Positions 1 to 4,150 of a stretch of DNA of 7,754 nt are shown one piece after another (position 1 is the stretch's first letter; each line of letters begins with the position of its first letter). The notes under the pieces are model-generated. The model had not been told where the DNA came from and did not search any database. It was given only the letters and a program-made list of their open reading frames with translations. Both the position numbers and the translations under genes were made by a program. The DNA comes from CAZDGK01 sp964505035. Lineage in GTDB: Bacteria > Patescibacteriota > Saccharimonadia > UBA4664. Location of the stretch: the NCBI GenBank assembly GCA_964505035.1, contig CAZDGK010000047.1, positions 1 through 7,754 of the forward strand, read 5' to 3'.

Positions 1-5
1 ATCTA

Positions 6-14
6 TGTTATAGT
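6..14 (+). promoter_or_regulatory. Extended -10 promoter of the first gene
   Basis: TGT followed by TATAGT at 9-14 forms an extended -10 (TGnTATAnT). Any -35 box lies outside the window. With a six-base discriminator, transcription would start near 20-21, at the base of the hairpin that begins at 19. An overlapping TAGTAT at 11-16 is an alternative -10. Confidence 0.6.
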
Positions 15-18
15 ATAG

Positions 19-39
19 CGGCCGCCATCCGGGCGGCCG
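19..39 (+). promoter_or_regulatory. 5'-terminal leader hairpin, loop ATCCG
   Basis: A perfect 8-bp stem (19-26 with 32-39) closes the five-base loop ATCCG, right at the expected transcription start. No U-tract follows, so it is not a terminator. The unpaired stretch after it carries the ribosome binding site GAAGGG-like sequence before the ATG at 58. The position suggests a role in mRNA stability or translation, which is inferred. Confidence 0.55.
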
Positions 40-57
40 TTTGCGAAAGAAGGGCAC

Positions 58-468
58 ATGAATCGCAAAGTTGTTGCCTACTCGATCCTGGGTGCCACTG
101 CCGTCCTGACCCACCTCGTGCGTCAGGCGCGCCAGTCCACCCACACGGTCACGTTCTCGATCACCCAGCCGCCGCGCATCAACCTCGTCGGACTTCCCAT
201 CAAGGTGATTGTCCGGCCAGGCACGGAGGGCGAGGTCAAACTCGTCCTGTCCGGCCGCTGGCCAACCGACACCCTACCGTTCACGGTCGACCGTTCCGAC
301 GGAGACGTGTTCATCATCCGGGGTCAGGCCCCGGTCGGCGCACGGCCCGCACTCGACCGCTCATCCAGGCTGACGGTCTACCTGCCACTCTTCGTGGCGG
401 AGCTCAACGCAGACTCCTGCGCCGACCTCACTCTGCCCAGTTGGCCACTCCGGCTCAACTACTCGTGA
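58..468 (+). CDS. Small membrane-anchored beta-rich protein, possibly DUF2807/DUF4097-like head domain
   Basis: A 136-aa protein starts at ATG after an AGAAGGG ribosome binding site. Residues about 5-20 (VVAYSILGATAVLTHL) form one hydrophobic N-terminal segment, which could be a membrane anchor or uncleaved signal. The rest alternates short strands and turns: IKVIVRPGTEGEVKLVLSG, then a Ser-Asp-Gly-Asp turn with VFIIRG, then RLTVYLP and ELNADSC. That rhythm resembles the repeating beta ladder of DUF2807/DUF4097 (GIN-type) domains, whose typical pattern is a 'vtvylP' strand followed by an 'l...sGs' turn. Here only one short copy would fit. The assignment is by eye and weak; function is unknown. 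It would act outside the membrane. The gene is a single unit with its own promoter, hairpin leader and strong terminator. Confidence 0.7.
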   Translation: MNRKVVAYSILGATAVLTHLVRQARQSTHTVTFSITQPPRINLVGLPIKVIVRPGTEGEVKLVLSGRWPTDTLPFTVDRSDGDVFIIRGQAPVGARPALDRSSRLTVYLPLFVAELNADSCADLTLPSWPLRLNYS

Positions 469-470
469 CC

Positions 471-510
471 ATACGCCCCGGTATCCGCCCGGGGCGTATT
501 TCTTTATTTT
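471..510 (+). terminator. Intrinsic terminator after the first gene
   Basis: An 11-bp perfect stem (471-481 with 489-499) has a 7-base loop and is followed by the T-rich tract TTCTTTATTTT (500-510). It begins two bases after the stop codon at 466-468. The T-tract also overlaps the expected -35 position of the next promoter. Confidence 0.9.
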
Positions 511-522
511 CCAGGCTCCCTA

Positions 523-531
523 TGGTATAAA
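523..531 (+). promoter_or_regulatory. Extended -10 promoter of the 582 gene
   Basis: TGG plus TATAAA (526-531) makes an extended -10. The -35 position falls on TTTATT (503-508) in the terminator tail, a poor match. The predicted start is about 537-538, the first base of the leader hairpin. Confidence 0.65.
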
Positions 532-536
532 CCAAC

Positions 537-551
537 CGACCATCCTGGTCG
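537..551 (+). promoter_or_regulatory. 5'-terminal leader hairpin, loop ATCCT
   Basis: CGACC pairs with GGTCG around the five bases ATCCT (542-546); the outer A and T of that loop can also pair, giving 6 bp. It starts at the predicted +1, has no T-tract after it, and lies 45 nt before the ATG, close to the distance seen for genes 1212 and 2071. Confidence 0.55.
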
Positions 552-581
552 TATCTGTTCGAGTCCGAAAGGATCCCTAGT

Positions 582-1073
582 ATGGCCTGCAACGAAGACC
601 TAGTCTTCGGCCACCACAACGACGCCTTGCTGAGGCGTCTGCACGCAGACCTGTCGCCATTCGACGACAGCAGCGCCACCCATCTGGTAGCCGCCATGAT
701 CTGGTTCGACGAACAATCCAACCTTCGCCAGCCCGGCGATTACGTCCTCATCACGCCTTCGCTCATCGGGTGGCTGCTCGCCGACGCTGGGCCGGTCAAT
801 CCGGAAATCATCCAGGCCGTCAAACTCGAGGACGAGGCCACCCTGCAGCGTCTCACCGGCCTGCAGCCGTTCGAGATGAAGTTCGAGGACAATGCTCTCG
901 TGCCGGACGTCATCCGGGGCAAAACCCTACTCATGCGCATCATGAGTCGCAAAGAGGCCCTCCGCCTCAGCTTCATCTACACGGTGCGCGCCACTGGCGA
1001 ATTCATCTATCTACCGGGGTTCGAAACTCAACTGATGGGAGTTGCCCCTCGAACCACTCAAGAGTTGTCGTAG
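582..1073 (+). CDS. Hypothetical protein, 163 aa
   Basis: The start is ATG at 582, preceded by GAAAGGA (567-573) with an 8-base gap. The protein is soluble-looking, without a signal peptide or clear transmembrane helix. A mixed alpha/beta composition is suggested by helices around AATHLVAAMIWFDEQ-like residues 31-47 and strands around YVLITPSLIGWLL (about 54-66) and LRLSFIYTVRATGEFIYLPG (about 127-146). It is acidic in its middle (KLEDEATLQRL, FEMKFEDNALVPD). I recognise no family motif and assign no function. Codon third positions are GC-rich like its neighbours, and it has its own promoter, leader hairpin and terminator, which supports a real gene. It is monocistronic by layout. Confidence 0.8.
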   Translation: MACNEDLVFGHHNDALLRRLHADLSPFDDSSATHLVAAMIWFDEQSNLRQPGDYVLITPSLIGWLLADAGPVNPEIIQAVKLEDEATLQRLTGLQPFEMKFEDNALVPDVIRGKTLLMRIMSRKEALRLSFIYTVRATGEFIYLPGFETQLMGVAPRTTQELS

Positions 1074-1099
1074 CAACAACATGCCGCGGCCACTCTCAC

Positions 1100-1140
1100 G
1101 CCCCACTAGGCATAACTAGTGGGGCTCTGTATTGTAATTA
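1100..1140 (+). terminator. Intrinsic terminator after the 582 gene
   Basis: A 10-bp perfect stem (1100-1109 with 1116-1125) has a 6-base loop. The tail TCTGTATTGTAATTATTA is T/A-rich but interrupted. The same tail holds the putative -35 TTGTAA (1132-1137) of the next gene. Confidence 0.75.
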
Positions 1141-1163
1141 TTAGATAAATATGTTAGTATAAT
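1132..1163 (+). promoter_or_regulatory. Promoter of the 1212 gene, two overlapping -10 options
   Basis: Option one is the perfect TATAAT at 1158-1163. Option two is TAGTAT at 1155-1160 with TGT before it and TTGTAA (1132-1137) exactly 17 bases upstream. Option two leaves six bases before A1167. That matches the spacing from TATAAT to the aligned base A2026 at the 2071 gene, so alignment of the two leaders favours it. Both boxes may be used. Confidence 0.65.
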
Positions 1164-1166
1164 AGT

Positions 1167-1211
1167 ATCGTCCAATCGTTGGGCGAACCATGACGGCTGA
1201 AAGGAGCCATC
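1167..1211 (+). promoter_or_regulatory. Leader element A, copy 1 (5' hairpin, loop ATCGT)
   Basis: This 45-nt leader aligns without gaps to 2026-2070 (30 of 45 bases identical by my count). Shared blocks are ATCGTCCA, TGGxCGA and GACGxCTGA. The stem pairs 1168-1174 with 1180-1186 (7 bp, one U-G) around ATCGT. A second imperfect pairing, ATGA-C-GGCT with AGCC-A-TCAT (1190-1198 and 1205-1213), puts part of the ribosome binding site AAGGAG in a loop and pairs the first two bases of the start codon. Confidence 0.6.
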
Positions 1212-1556
1212 ATGAGCATCGTACCCCTGCTGGACAAAGACCGGATGCCCGTCGACGGTCAGACCTACACGGCCTTCCCTGTCTCCGGTCAGCTCCACGT
1301 ACTGTCCGTCGGCACCCGAGGACAGTACGAGATCGGCGTTCTGGCCACCGTCCGGGAATTCGGCGACCGCCTTTGGTTCGTCGTCGTGCCCGACCAGGCC
1401 AGTGCCCCGGACTCGGTGGCATACCCGCCGATGGACGTCGTCTTCCGCGCTGCGGCCTACTTCACCCACGACCACACCTTGGTCGCGGGCGAGCTCCATG
1501 GTGATGCCCGCTTCGTCGCGCTCCGGCCGCCGTTCGAGACCCGCGAGCTCCGCTAG
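1212..1556 (+). CDS. Hypothetical protein, 114 aa
   Basis: The start is ATG at 1212 after AAAGGAG. The protein looks like a small soluble beta-rich domain: strands are suggested at TYTAFPVSGQLHVLSVG (about 18-34), YEIGVLATV and RLWFVVVPDQ, then a helical PPMDVVFRAAAYF and a final strand ARFVALRPP. There is no signal peptide, membrane helix or metal-binding motif. I cannot place it in a known family. Its leader is clearly related to that of the 2071 gene although the proteins show no visible similarity, so the two may share post-transcriptional control rather than ancestry. It is a monocistronic unit ending in a strong terminator. A longer overlapping ORF in another frame (1402-2013) is an upstream extension of the VOC gene, not a competitor here. 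Confidence 0.8.
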   Translation: MSIVPLLDKDRMPVDGQTYTAFPVSGQLHVLSVGTRGQYEIGVLATVREFGDRLWFVVVPDQASAPDSVAYPPMDVVFRAAAYFTHDHTLVAGELHGDARFVALRPPFETRELR

Positions 1557-1564
1557 TCCAGCCC

Positions 1565-1603
1565 CGCCCCGCCAGCACCATCGGCGGGGCGTTCCCATTT
1601 TCT
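1565..1603 (+). terminator. Intrinsic terminator after the 1212 gene
   Basis: A 9-bp GC-only stem (1565-1573 with 1583-1591) has a 9-base loop and the tail TTCCCATTTTCT. The tail's last base is the T of the next gene's TGC extended -10, so terminator and promoter are fused. Confidence 0.85.
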
Positions 1604-1611
1604 GCTATCAT
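1603..1611 (+). promoter_or_regulatory. Extended -10 promoter giving a leaderless mRNA (1618 gene)
   Basis: TGC plus TATCAT (1606-1611) is followed by exactly six bases and then ATG at 1618. The expected transcription start is therefore the A of the ATG. There is no room for a ribosome binding site. Confidence 0.7.
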
Positions 1612-1617
1612 CACCCT

Positions 1618-2013
1618 ATGAAACCACTCTTCAAGAAGGCCGACGCTATAGTCATGCGGGTTCCCTCGCTCGAAGACGGTTTGGCGTTCTACCGGGATAA
1701 ACTCGGCCACCAGCTACTGTGGCAGCACAACACCATGGCCGCTCTCGCTATGAGCGACAGTGACACTCAAATCGTGCTAGCCACCGAGCTCGACAAAGAA
1801 ACTGATATCCTCGTCGAGTCCGTCGACGAAGCGGTGGCCCAGATCAAGTCCGCCGGCGGCAGCGTACTCGTCGAGCCCGAGGATATCCCGGTTGGCAGAG
1901 TCGCCGTCGTGGCCGACCCATTCGGCAATCAGTTAACCCTAATCGACCTCACCAAAGGCCACTACCAAGCCGATGCCTCAGGCCACATTATTGCAATAAA
2001 TAAGAATAAATGA
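1618..2013 (+). CDS. VOC (glyoxalase/bleomycin-resistance fold) family protein, leaderless
   Basis: A 131-aa protein. The VOC fold shows as two beta-alpha-beta-beta-beta halves: DAIVMRVPSLEDGLAFYRDKLG (about 9-30) and TDILVESVDEAVAQIKSAGG (about 62-81). The typical end motif is VADPFGNQLTLIDL. In metal-dependent members the last strand carries a Glu ligand ('DPdGn..El'). Here that position is not Glu, so metal-dependent catalysis is doubtful and substrate is unknown; binding or sequestration of a small ligand is equally possible. The start ATG 1618 is chosen because the -10 TATCAT ends six bases before it; the ORF is open further upstream to 1402, but that part lies inside the previous gene and terminator. 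The C-terminal dozen residues (HIIAINKNK) are read from AT-rich DNA that also holds the next promoter. Confidence 0.85.
   Translation: MKPLFKKADAIVMRVPSLEDGLAFYRDKLGHQLLWQHNTMAALAMSDSDTQIVLATELDKETDILVESVDEAVAQIKSAGGSVLVEPEDIPVGRVAVVADPFGNQLTLIDLTKGHYQADASGHIIAINKNK
1988..1999. promoter_or_regulatory. 12-bp perfect palindrome over the -35 of the 2071 promoter
   Basis: TTATTGCAATAA is a perfect 12-bp palindrome that covers the -35 hexamer TTGCAA (1991-1996). It sits inside the last codons of the VOC gene. The position fits an operator for a dimeric repressor, but it may be chance in AT-rich DNA. Confidence 0.35.
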
Positions 2014-2019
2014 TATAAT
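1991..2019 (+). promoter_or_regulatory. Promoter of the 2071 gene, embedded in the VOC gene end
   Basis: TTGCAA (1991-1996), a 17-base spacer and TATAAT (2014-2019) form the best two-box promoter in the window. The TGA stop codon of the VOC gene (2011-2013) is also the TGn of the extended -10. No terminator separates the two genes, so VOC transcripts may read through. Confidence 0.75.
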
Positions 2020-2025
2020 AAGCAA

Positions 2026-2070
2026 ATCGTCCACTGACTGGACGAGCCCCGACGTCTGAGAAAGGTCACC
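2026..2070 (+). promoter_or_regulatory. Leader element A, copy 2 (5' hairpin, loop CTGAC)
   Basis: This is the second copy of the 45-nt leader at 1167-1211. TCGTCCA (2027-2033) pairs with TGGACGA (2039-2045): 7 bp with a 5-base loop. The U-G pair of copy 1 (1171/1183) is a U-A pair here (2030/2042), so pairing is kept while sequence changes. GAGAAAGG (2058-2065 region) supplies the ribosome binding site. Confidence 0.6.
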
Positions 2071-2358
2071 ATGACTACCAAAGCGATCGTTCAGCAACTT
2101 CTCGACGCCAACACCATCCCGGTCCGCGAGCACCGCTGGGTCACCATCGTGAACCCCGACGGCAACCGGAACGGGAACGGCCTCCACGAGTTCGGCGAAC
2201 GCGCCAGCATCAACACGCCCGGCCGGCTCTCCGTCGTCTGTCAGCATGAGGGGCTCACCCTGATGCGCTACGACACCAGCCAGCCAGTCGGCGGCGCCTG
2301 CGCCGGCAACGGCGCGCTCTTCTTCGTCACCGCTGAGGAGCTCGCCGAACTCCAGTAG
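2071..2358 (+). CDS. Hypothetical protein, 95 aa
   Basis: Starts at ATG after AAAGG. Residues 1-14 (MTTKAIVQQLLDAN) look helical. They are followed by a basic/aromatic strand (REHRWVTIV), a Gly/Asn-rich loop (NPDGNRNGNGLHEFGE), strands RLSVVCQ and LTLMRYD, and a C-terminal ALFFVTAEELAELQ strand-helix. There are two Cys (near residues 59 and 73) but no CxxC pair. It is probably a small cytosolic protein; I do not recognise a family. Its leader is the second copy of the element before the 1212 gene, and its promoter overlaps the end of the VOC gene. A long hairpin follows the stop. Confidence 0.8.
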   Translation: MTTKAIVQQLLDANTIPVREHRWVTIVNPDGNRNGNGLHEFGERASINTPGRLSVVCQHEGLTLMRYDTSQPVGGACAGNGALFFVTAEELAELQ

Positions 2359-2369
2359 AGGCGCTCACC

Positions 2370-2420
2370 AGGCCCGGGAACCAAGGTACATTACCACGGT
2401 TTCCGGGCCTCATCGTTTGT
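2370..2420 (+). terminator. Long hairpin, probable terminator after the 2071 gene
   Basis: A 13-bp stem (2370-2382 with 2398-2410, one G-T) is topped by an inner GGTA/TACC pairing around CAT. The tail CATCGTTTGTG is poor in T for an intrinsic terminator, so it may terminate weakly or act by mRNA end protection. Confidence 0.6.
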
Positions 2421-2428
2421 GCTAAACT
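2420..2428 (+). promoter_or_regulatory. Weak extended -10 before the 48-aa gene
   Basis: TGC plus TAAACT (2423-2428, 4 of 6 matches to TATAAT). The six-base rule puts the start near C2435, the first base of CGTCCA, a string also found at the start of the leaders at 1169, 2028 and 3165. No hairpin forms here. Confidence 0.4.
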
Positions 2429-2468
2429 AGCCACCGTCCAGTGCACTACCCACCCAGAGGAGACCCAC

Positions 2469-2615
2469 TTGGGGTTCGCCATCGCCGGCGTCATCTTCTG
2501 CACCGCCGCTCTCATCGAGATCGCCGGCGCACACAACACCACAGTCGGCACGATGTTCATCTGCATCGGGCTAATGTGCACCACCATCGCTCTCACCTTT
2601 GGCCGCCGCCGGTAA
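2469..2615 (+). CDS. Small hydrophobic protein, 48 aa, TTG start
   Basis: Missed by an ATG/GTG-only search. TTG at 2469 follows a strong AGAGGAGA (2456-2463) with a five-base gap, and the frame runs to TAA at 2613. The protein is almost entirely two hydrophobic stretches, FAIAGVIFCTAALIEIAGA (about 3-21) and GTMFICIGLMCTTIALTF (about 27-44), joined by a short HNTTV turn and ending in the basic GRRR. By the positive-inside rule the C-terminus would be cytosolic, making a two-helix hairpin in the membrane. It has three Cys. Own promoter, ribosome binding site and terminator support expression. No family recognised; holin- or toxin-like roles are possible for such proteins but nothing here shows it. 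Confidence 0.65.
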   Translation: MGFAIAGVIFCTAALIEIAGAHNTTVGTMFICIGLMCTTIALTFGRRR

Positions 2616-2634
2616 CCAAACTAGCAGCCGCCCA

Positions 2635-2674
2635 GGCTGGTCCTCGCTTCCAGAGGACCAGCCATTTCTTGATT
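2635..2674 (+). terminator. Intrinsic terminator after the 48-aa gene
   Basis: An 11-bp perfect stem (2635-2645 with 2653-2663) has a 7-base loop, followed by ATTTCTTGATT. It begins 20 bases after the TAA and supports the 48-aa frame as a real transcribed unit. Confidence 0.85.
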
Positions 2675-2713
2675 ATTGGCAGCCATCACCTAGTACTCAC
2701 CTGCTGGGCGCGG

Positions 2714-2719
2714 TATAAT
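2714..2719 (+). promoter_or_regulatory. -10 box of the 2749 gene
   Basis: Perfect TATAAT without TGn and without a recognisable -35. The leader is only about 23 nt; CTCG/CGAG (2724-2727 with 2734-2737) could form a weak 4-bp stem that overlaps the GAGGAG ribosome binding site. Confidence 0.6.
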
Positions 2720-2748
2720 CACACTCGATAATCCGAGGAGAAGCTCAC

Positions 2749-3126
2749 ATGAACCTCAATACCATTATGATTGGCTCCGAGCAGCCACAGACGCTCATCA
2801 AGTTTTATGGCCACATCTTCGGCAAACCAGGCTGGCACGAGGAAGGCTCCGACTGGGCTGGCTGGCGCGTTGGCGATGGCAACCTAGTAGTCGGCCCGCA
2901 CGACAAGGTGAAGGGCAAAAACCCTGAACCCGGCCGGTTCATTATCAATATCGAGACCGATGAGCTCAAAGACGAGTTCGACCGCATCAAAGACCTCGGC
3001 GCCGAAGTCGTCGCGGAGCCCTACCACCCAGGCGAGGATGCAAGCGGCTGGCTAGCCACCTTCGCCGACCCCGATGGCAACTACTTTCAGTTAGCCACAC
3101 CCTGGAAAGATTCCGACCAGTCCTAG
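2749..3126 (+). CDS. VOC (glyoxalase/bleomycin-resistance fold) family protein
   Basis: A 125-aa protein starting at ATG 2749, eight bases after GAGGAG (2735-2740). Residues 1-20 (MNLNTIMIGSEQPQTLIKFY) begin the first VOC half, with the usual 'FY..i.G' segment (FYGHIFGKPGW). Then come WAGWRVGDGNLVVGPHD, the second half FIINIETDELKDEFDRIKDLGAEVVAEPY, and the closing motif FADPDGNYFQL. The final metal-ligand position, Glu in many glyoxalases, is Gln here, so a classical metal enzyme is uncertain. It resembles the widespread bacterial 'VOC family protein' entries of unknown substrate. It shares the fold with the 1618 gene but the two sequences are not close, so this is not a recent duplication. 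Confidence 0.88.
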   Translation: MNLNTIMIGSEQPQTLIKFYGHIFGKPGWHEEGSDWAGWRVGDGNLVVGPHDKVKGKNPEPGRFIINIETDELKDEFDRIKDLGAEVVAEPYHPGEDASGWLATFADPDGNYFQLATPWKDSDQS

Positions 3127-3129
3127 GCG

Positions 3130-3161
3130 TTGACCAGCGGCCATTTGTATGGCACTATAAT
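3130..3161 (+). promoter_or_regulatory. Promoter of the 3219-4078 gene pair
   Basis: TATAAT at 3156-3161 with TTGACC (5 of 6 to the -35 consensus) at 3130-3135. The 20-base spacer is longer than ideal. No terminator separates this from the VOC gene; a small GCCAT/ATGGC hairpin lies between the boxes. Confidence 0.6.
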
Positions 3162-3179
3162 AAACGTCCAACAGAGTAG

Positions 3180-3201
3180 ACCGCTGCTCTTCCTCAGCGG
3201 T
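3180..3201 (+). promoter_or_regulatory. Leader hairpin before the 59-aa gene
   Basis: ACCGCTG pairs with CAGCGGT (7 bp) around an 8-base loop. It starts about 12 nt after the expected +1 and ends three bases before the AAGG ribosome binding site. No T-tract follows. Confidence 0.5.
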
Positions 3202-3218
3202 AGTAAGGCGTGATGATC

Positions 3219-3398
3219 ATGTCCACTCACATGTCTCACCCGTCTAACGATCGAGCACGACAGCTCGGCCGGGACACAATCGACCCGGACCCCCAAACGG
3301 TACCCGACACCCGATCGATCTGGACCCCGGCCGACGGCTCCATGCTCGTCGACCGTGACCCCCGGCTCGATCCCCGCGGCGAAACCGTGCGGTGCTAG
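3219..3398 (+). CDS. Small hydrophilic orphan protein, 59 aa
   Basis: In-frame starts are GTG 3210, ATG 3213 and ATG 3219. ATG 3219 is preferred because AAGG (3205-3208) is ten bases upstream; 3213 would leave four. The product is rich in Asp, Pro and Arg (DPDPQTVPDTRS, DRDPRLDPRGETVR) with no hydrophobic core, so it is probably disordered. No family recognised. Third codon positions are GC-rich as in neighbours, and a promoter and leader hairpin precede it. Its stop codon (3396-3398) is two bases before the acyltransferase ATG, which lacks a good ribosome binding site, so this frame may serve as a leader ORF that couples translation. Confidence 0.55.
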   Translation: MSTHMSHPSNDRARQLGRDTIDPDPQTVPDTRSIWTPADGSMLVDRDPRLDPRGETVRC

Positions 3399-3400
3399 CC

Positions 3401-4078
3401 ATGGCCGGTTCCGGGAAACCCCGGTCGCGCCGGCTGCCAGTCTTCTTCGTCACCTGGGTCCTCAGGATTATCCTGATGGTTGGAGCCGTGCTGCGCATCT
3501 TCGTGCGCACCCACGTCTCCAAGAATCGCTACCAGGCGGTACCCAAGCATGGCCCCGTGATCATCGTCTGCAACCATCCATCACCAGTCGATCCGATATT
3601 GGTGTTTGGAGCGCTCCGACGGCGGGTGGCCTTCTTGGCCATGGAAGAACTGTTCGGCGTTCCCGTCCTGGGCAGCGCCATGCGCTGGATGGGCCACATT
3701 CCCGTGGCCCGCGGCACCGACCACGCGATGGACTGCCTCGACTTCGCTGAGCAGGTTCTCCTGCATGGCGGCGTCGTGGTGATCTTCATCGAAGGGGGCT
3801 GCTCACCCGATGGCCAGATCAAACACCCCAAGGGCGGCGTGGCCGAACTGGCCTCCCGCACCGGAGCTGTCGTGATCCCGCTGGGCATCAACGGCACGCG
3901 TGCCGTCAAATCGCCCGATGGCGGACGGATCCATCTCAACCAGCCAGTCACCCTCAAGTTTGGTGATCAAGGCCTGTACGCGCCGGACGACCATACCCTG
4001 GAAGCCCGCACTGCCTTCACTGATCAGATGGTGGACCAGCTTGTTGACCTCAGTGGCTACCCCCGGGTAGCTTCCTGA
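3401..4078 (+). CDS. PlsC-like lysophospholipid/1-acylglycerol-phosphate acyltransferase family protein
   Basis: A 225-aa protein of the LPLAT/PlsC family, which transfers acyl chains to lysophosphatidate at the membrane. Residues 12-35 form an N-terminal hydrophobic anchor. Motif I is NHPSPVD (N58, H59, D64: the HX4D catalytic pair is intact). GHIPVARG (98-105) corresponds to motif II, including its Arg. Motif III reads FIEGGCS (129-135) against the usual FPEGTRS: the Glu is kept but Pro, Thr and Arg are changed. VIPLGINGT matches motif IV. The altered motif III suggests a different acceptor than glycerol-3-phosphate derivatives; this is inferred. ATG 3401 is preferred over GTG 3392, which overlaps the upstream stop. 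Translation probably depends on the 59-aa ORF. A strong terminator follows. Confidence 0.85.
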   Translation: MAGSGKPRSRRLPVFFVTWVLRIILMVGAVLRIFVRTHVSKNRYQAVPKHGPVIIVCNHPSPVDPILVFGALRRRVAFLAMEELFGVPVLGSAMRWMGHIPVARGTDHAMDCLDFAEQVLLHGGVVVIFIEGGCSPDGQIKHPKGGVAELASRTGAVVIPLGINGTRAVKSPDGGRIHLNQPVTLKFGDQGLYAPDDHTLEARTAFTDQMVDQLVDLSGYPRVAS

Positions 4079-4084
4079 GCCCTC

Positions 4085-4120
4085 GGCCCCAGGCACATTG
4101 CCTGGGGCCACTTCTTTGTC
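4085..4120 (+). terminator. Intrinsic terminator after the acyltransferase gene
   Basis: An 11-bp perfect stem (4085-4095 with 4099-4109) closes the 3-base loop CAT, followed by ACTTCTTTGTC. It begins six bases after the stop codon. Confidence 0.88.
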
Positions 4121-4128
4121 CCGTGCAC

Positions 4129-4137
4129 TGCTATAAT
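4129..4137 (+). promoter_or_regulatory. Extended -10 promoter of the SGNH-like gene
   Basis: TGC plus perfect TATAAT (4132-4137), only nine bases after the terminator tail. Transcription would start about 4144, leaving a 6-7 nt leader before ATG 4151. Confidence 0.75.
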
Positions 4138-4150
4138 CTTGAATAAAGCC

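Noticed and set aside
770..1144. 124-aa plus-strand frame overlapping the 582 gene
   Set aside because: Arg/His/Gly-rich shadow that crosses the terminator at 1100-1125 and has no ribosome binding site.
1402..1617. N-terminal extension of the VOC gene to 1402
   Set aside because: It runs through the end of the 1212 gene, its terminator and the TATCAT promoter; the Arg/Ser/Pro-rich residues look like a shadow frame.
58..3126. Integron-like cassette array
   Set aside because: No repeated attC-like sites; intergenic hairpins are different ordinary terminators, each gene has its own promoter, and no integrase is seen. A GTTG/CAAC inverted repeat near 1066-1079 is isolated.
4139..4150. TTG start at 4139 for the SGNH-like gene
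   Set aside because: It is one base after the -10 box and upstream of the likely transcription start, with no ribosome binding site.
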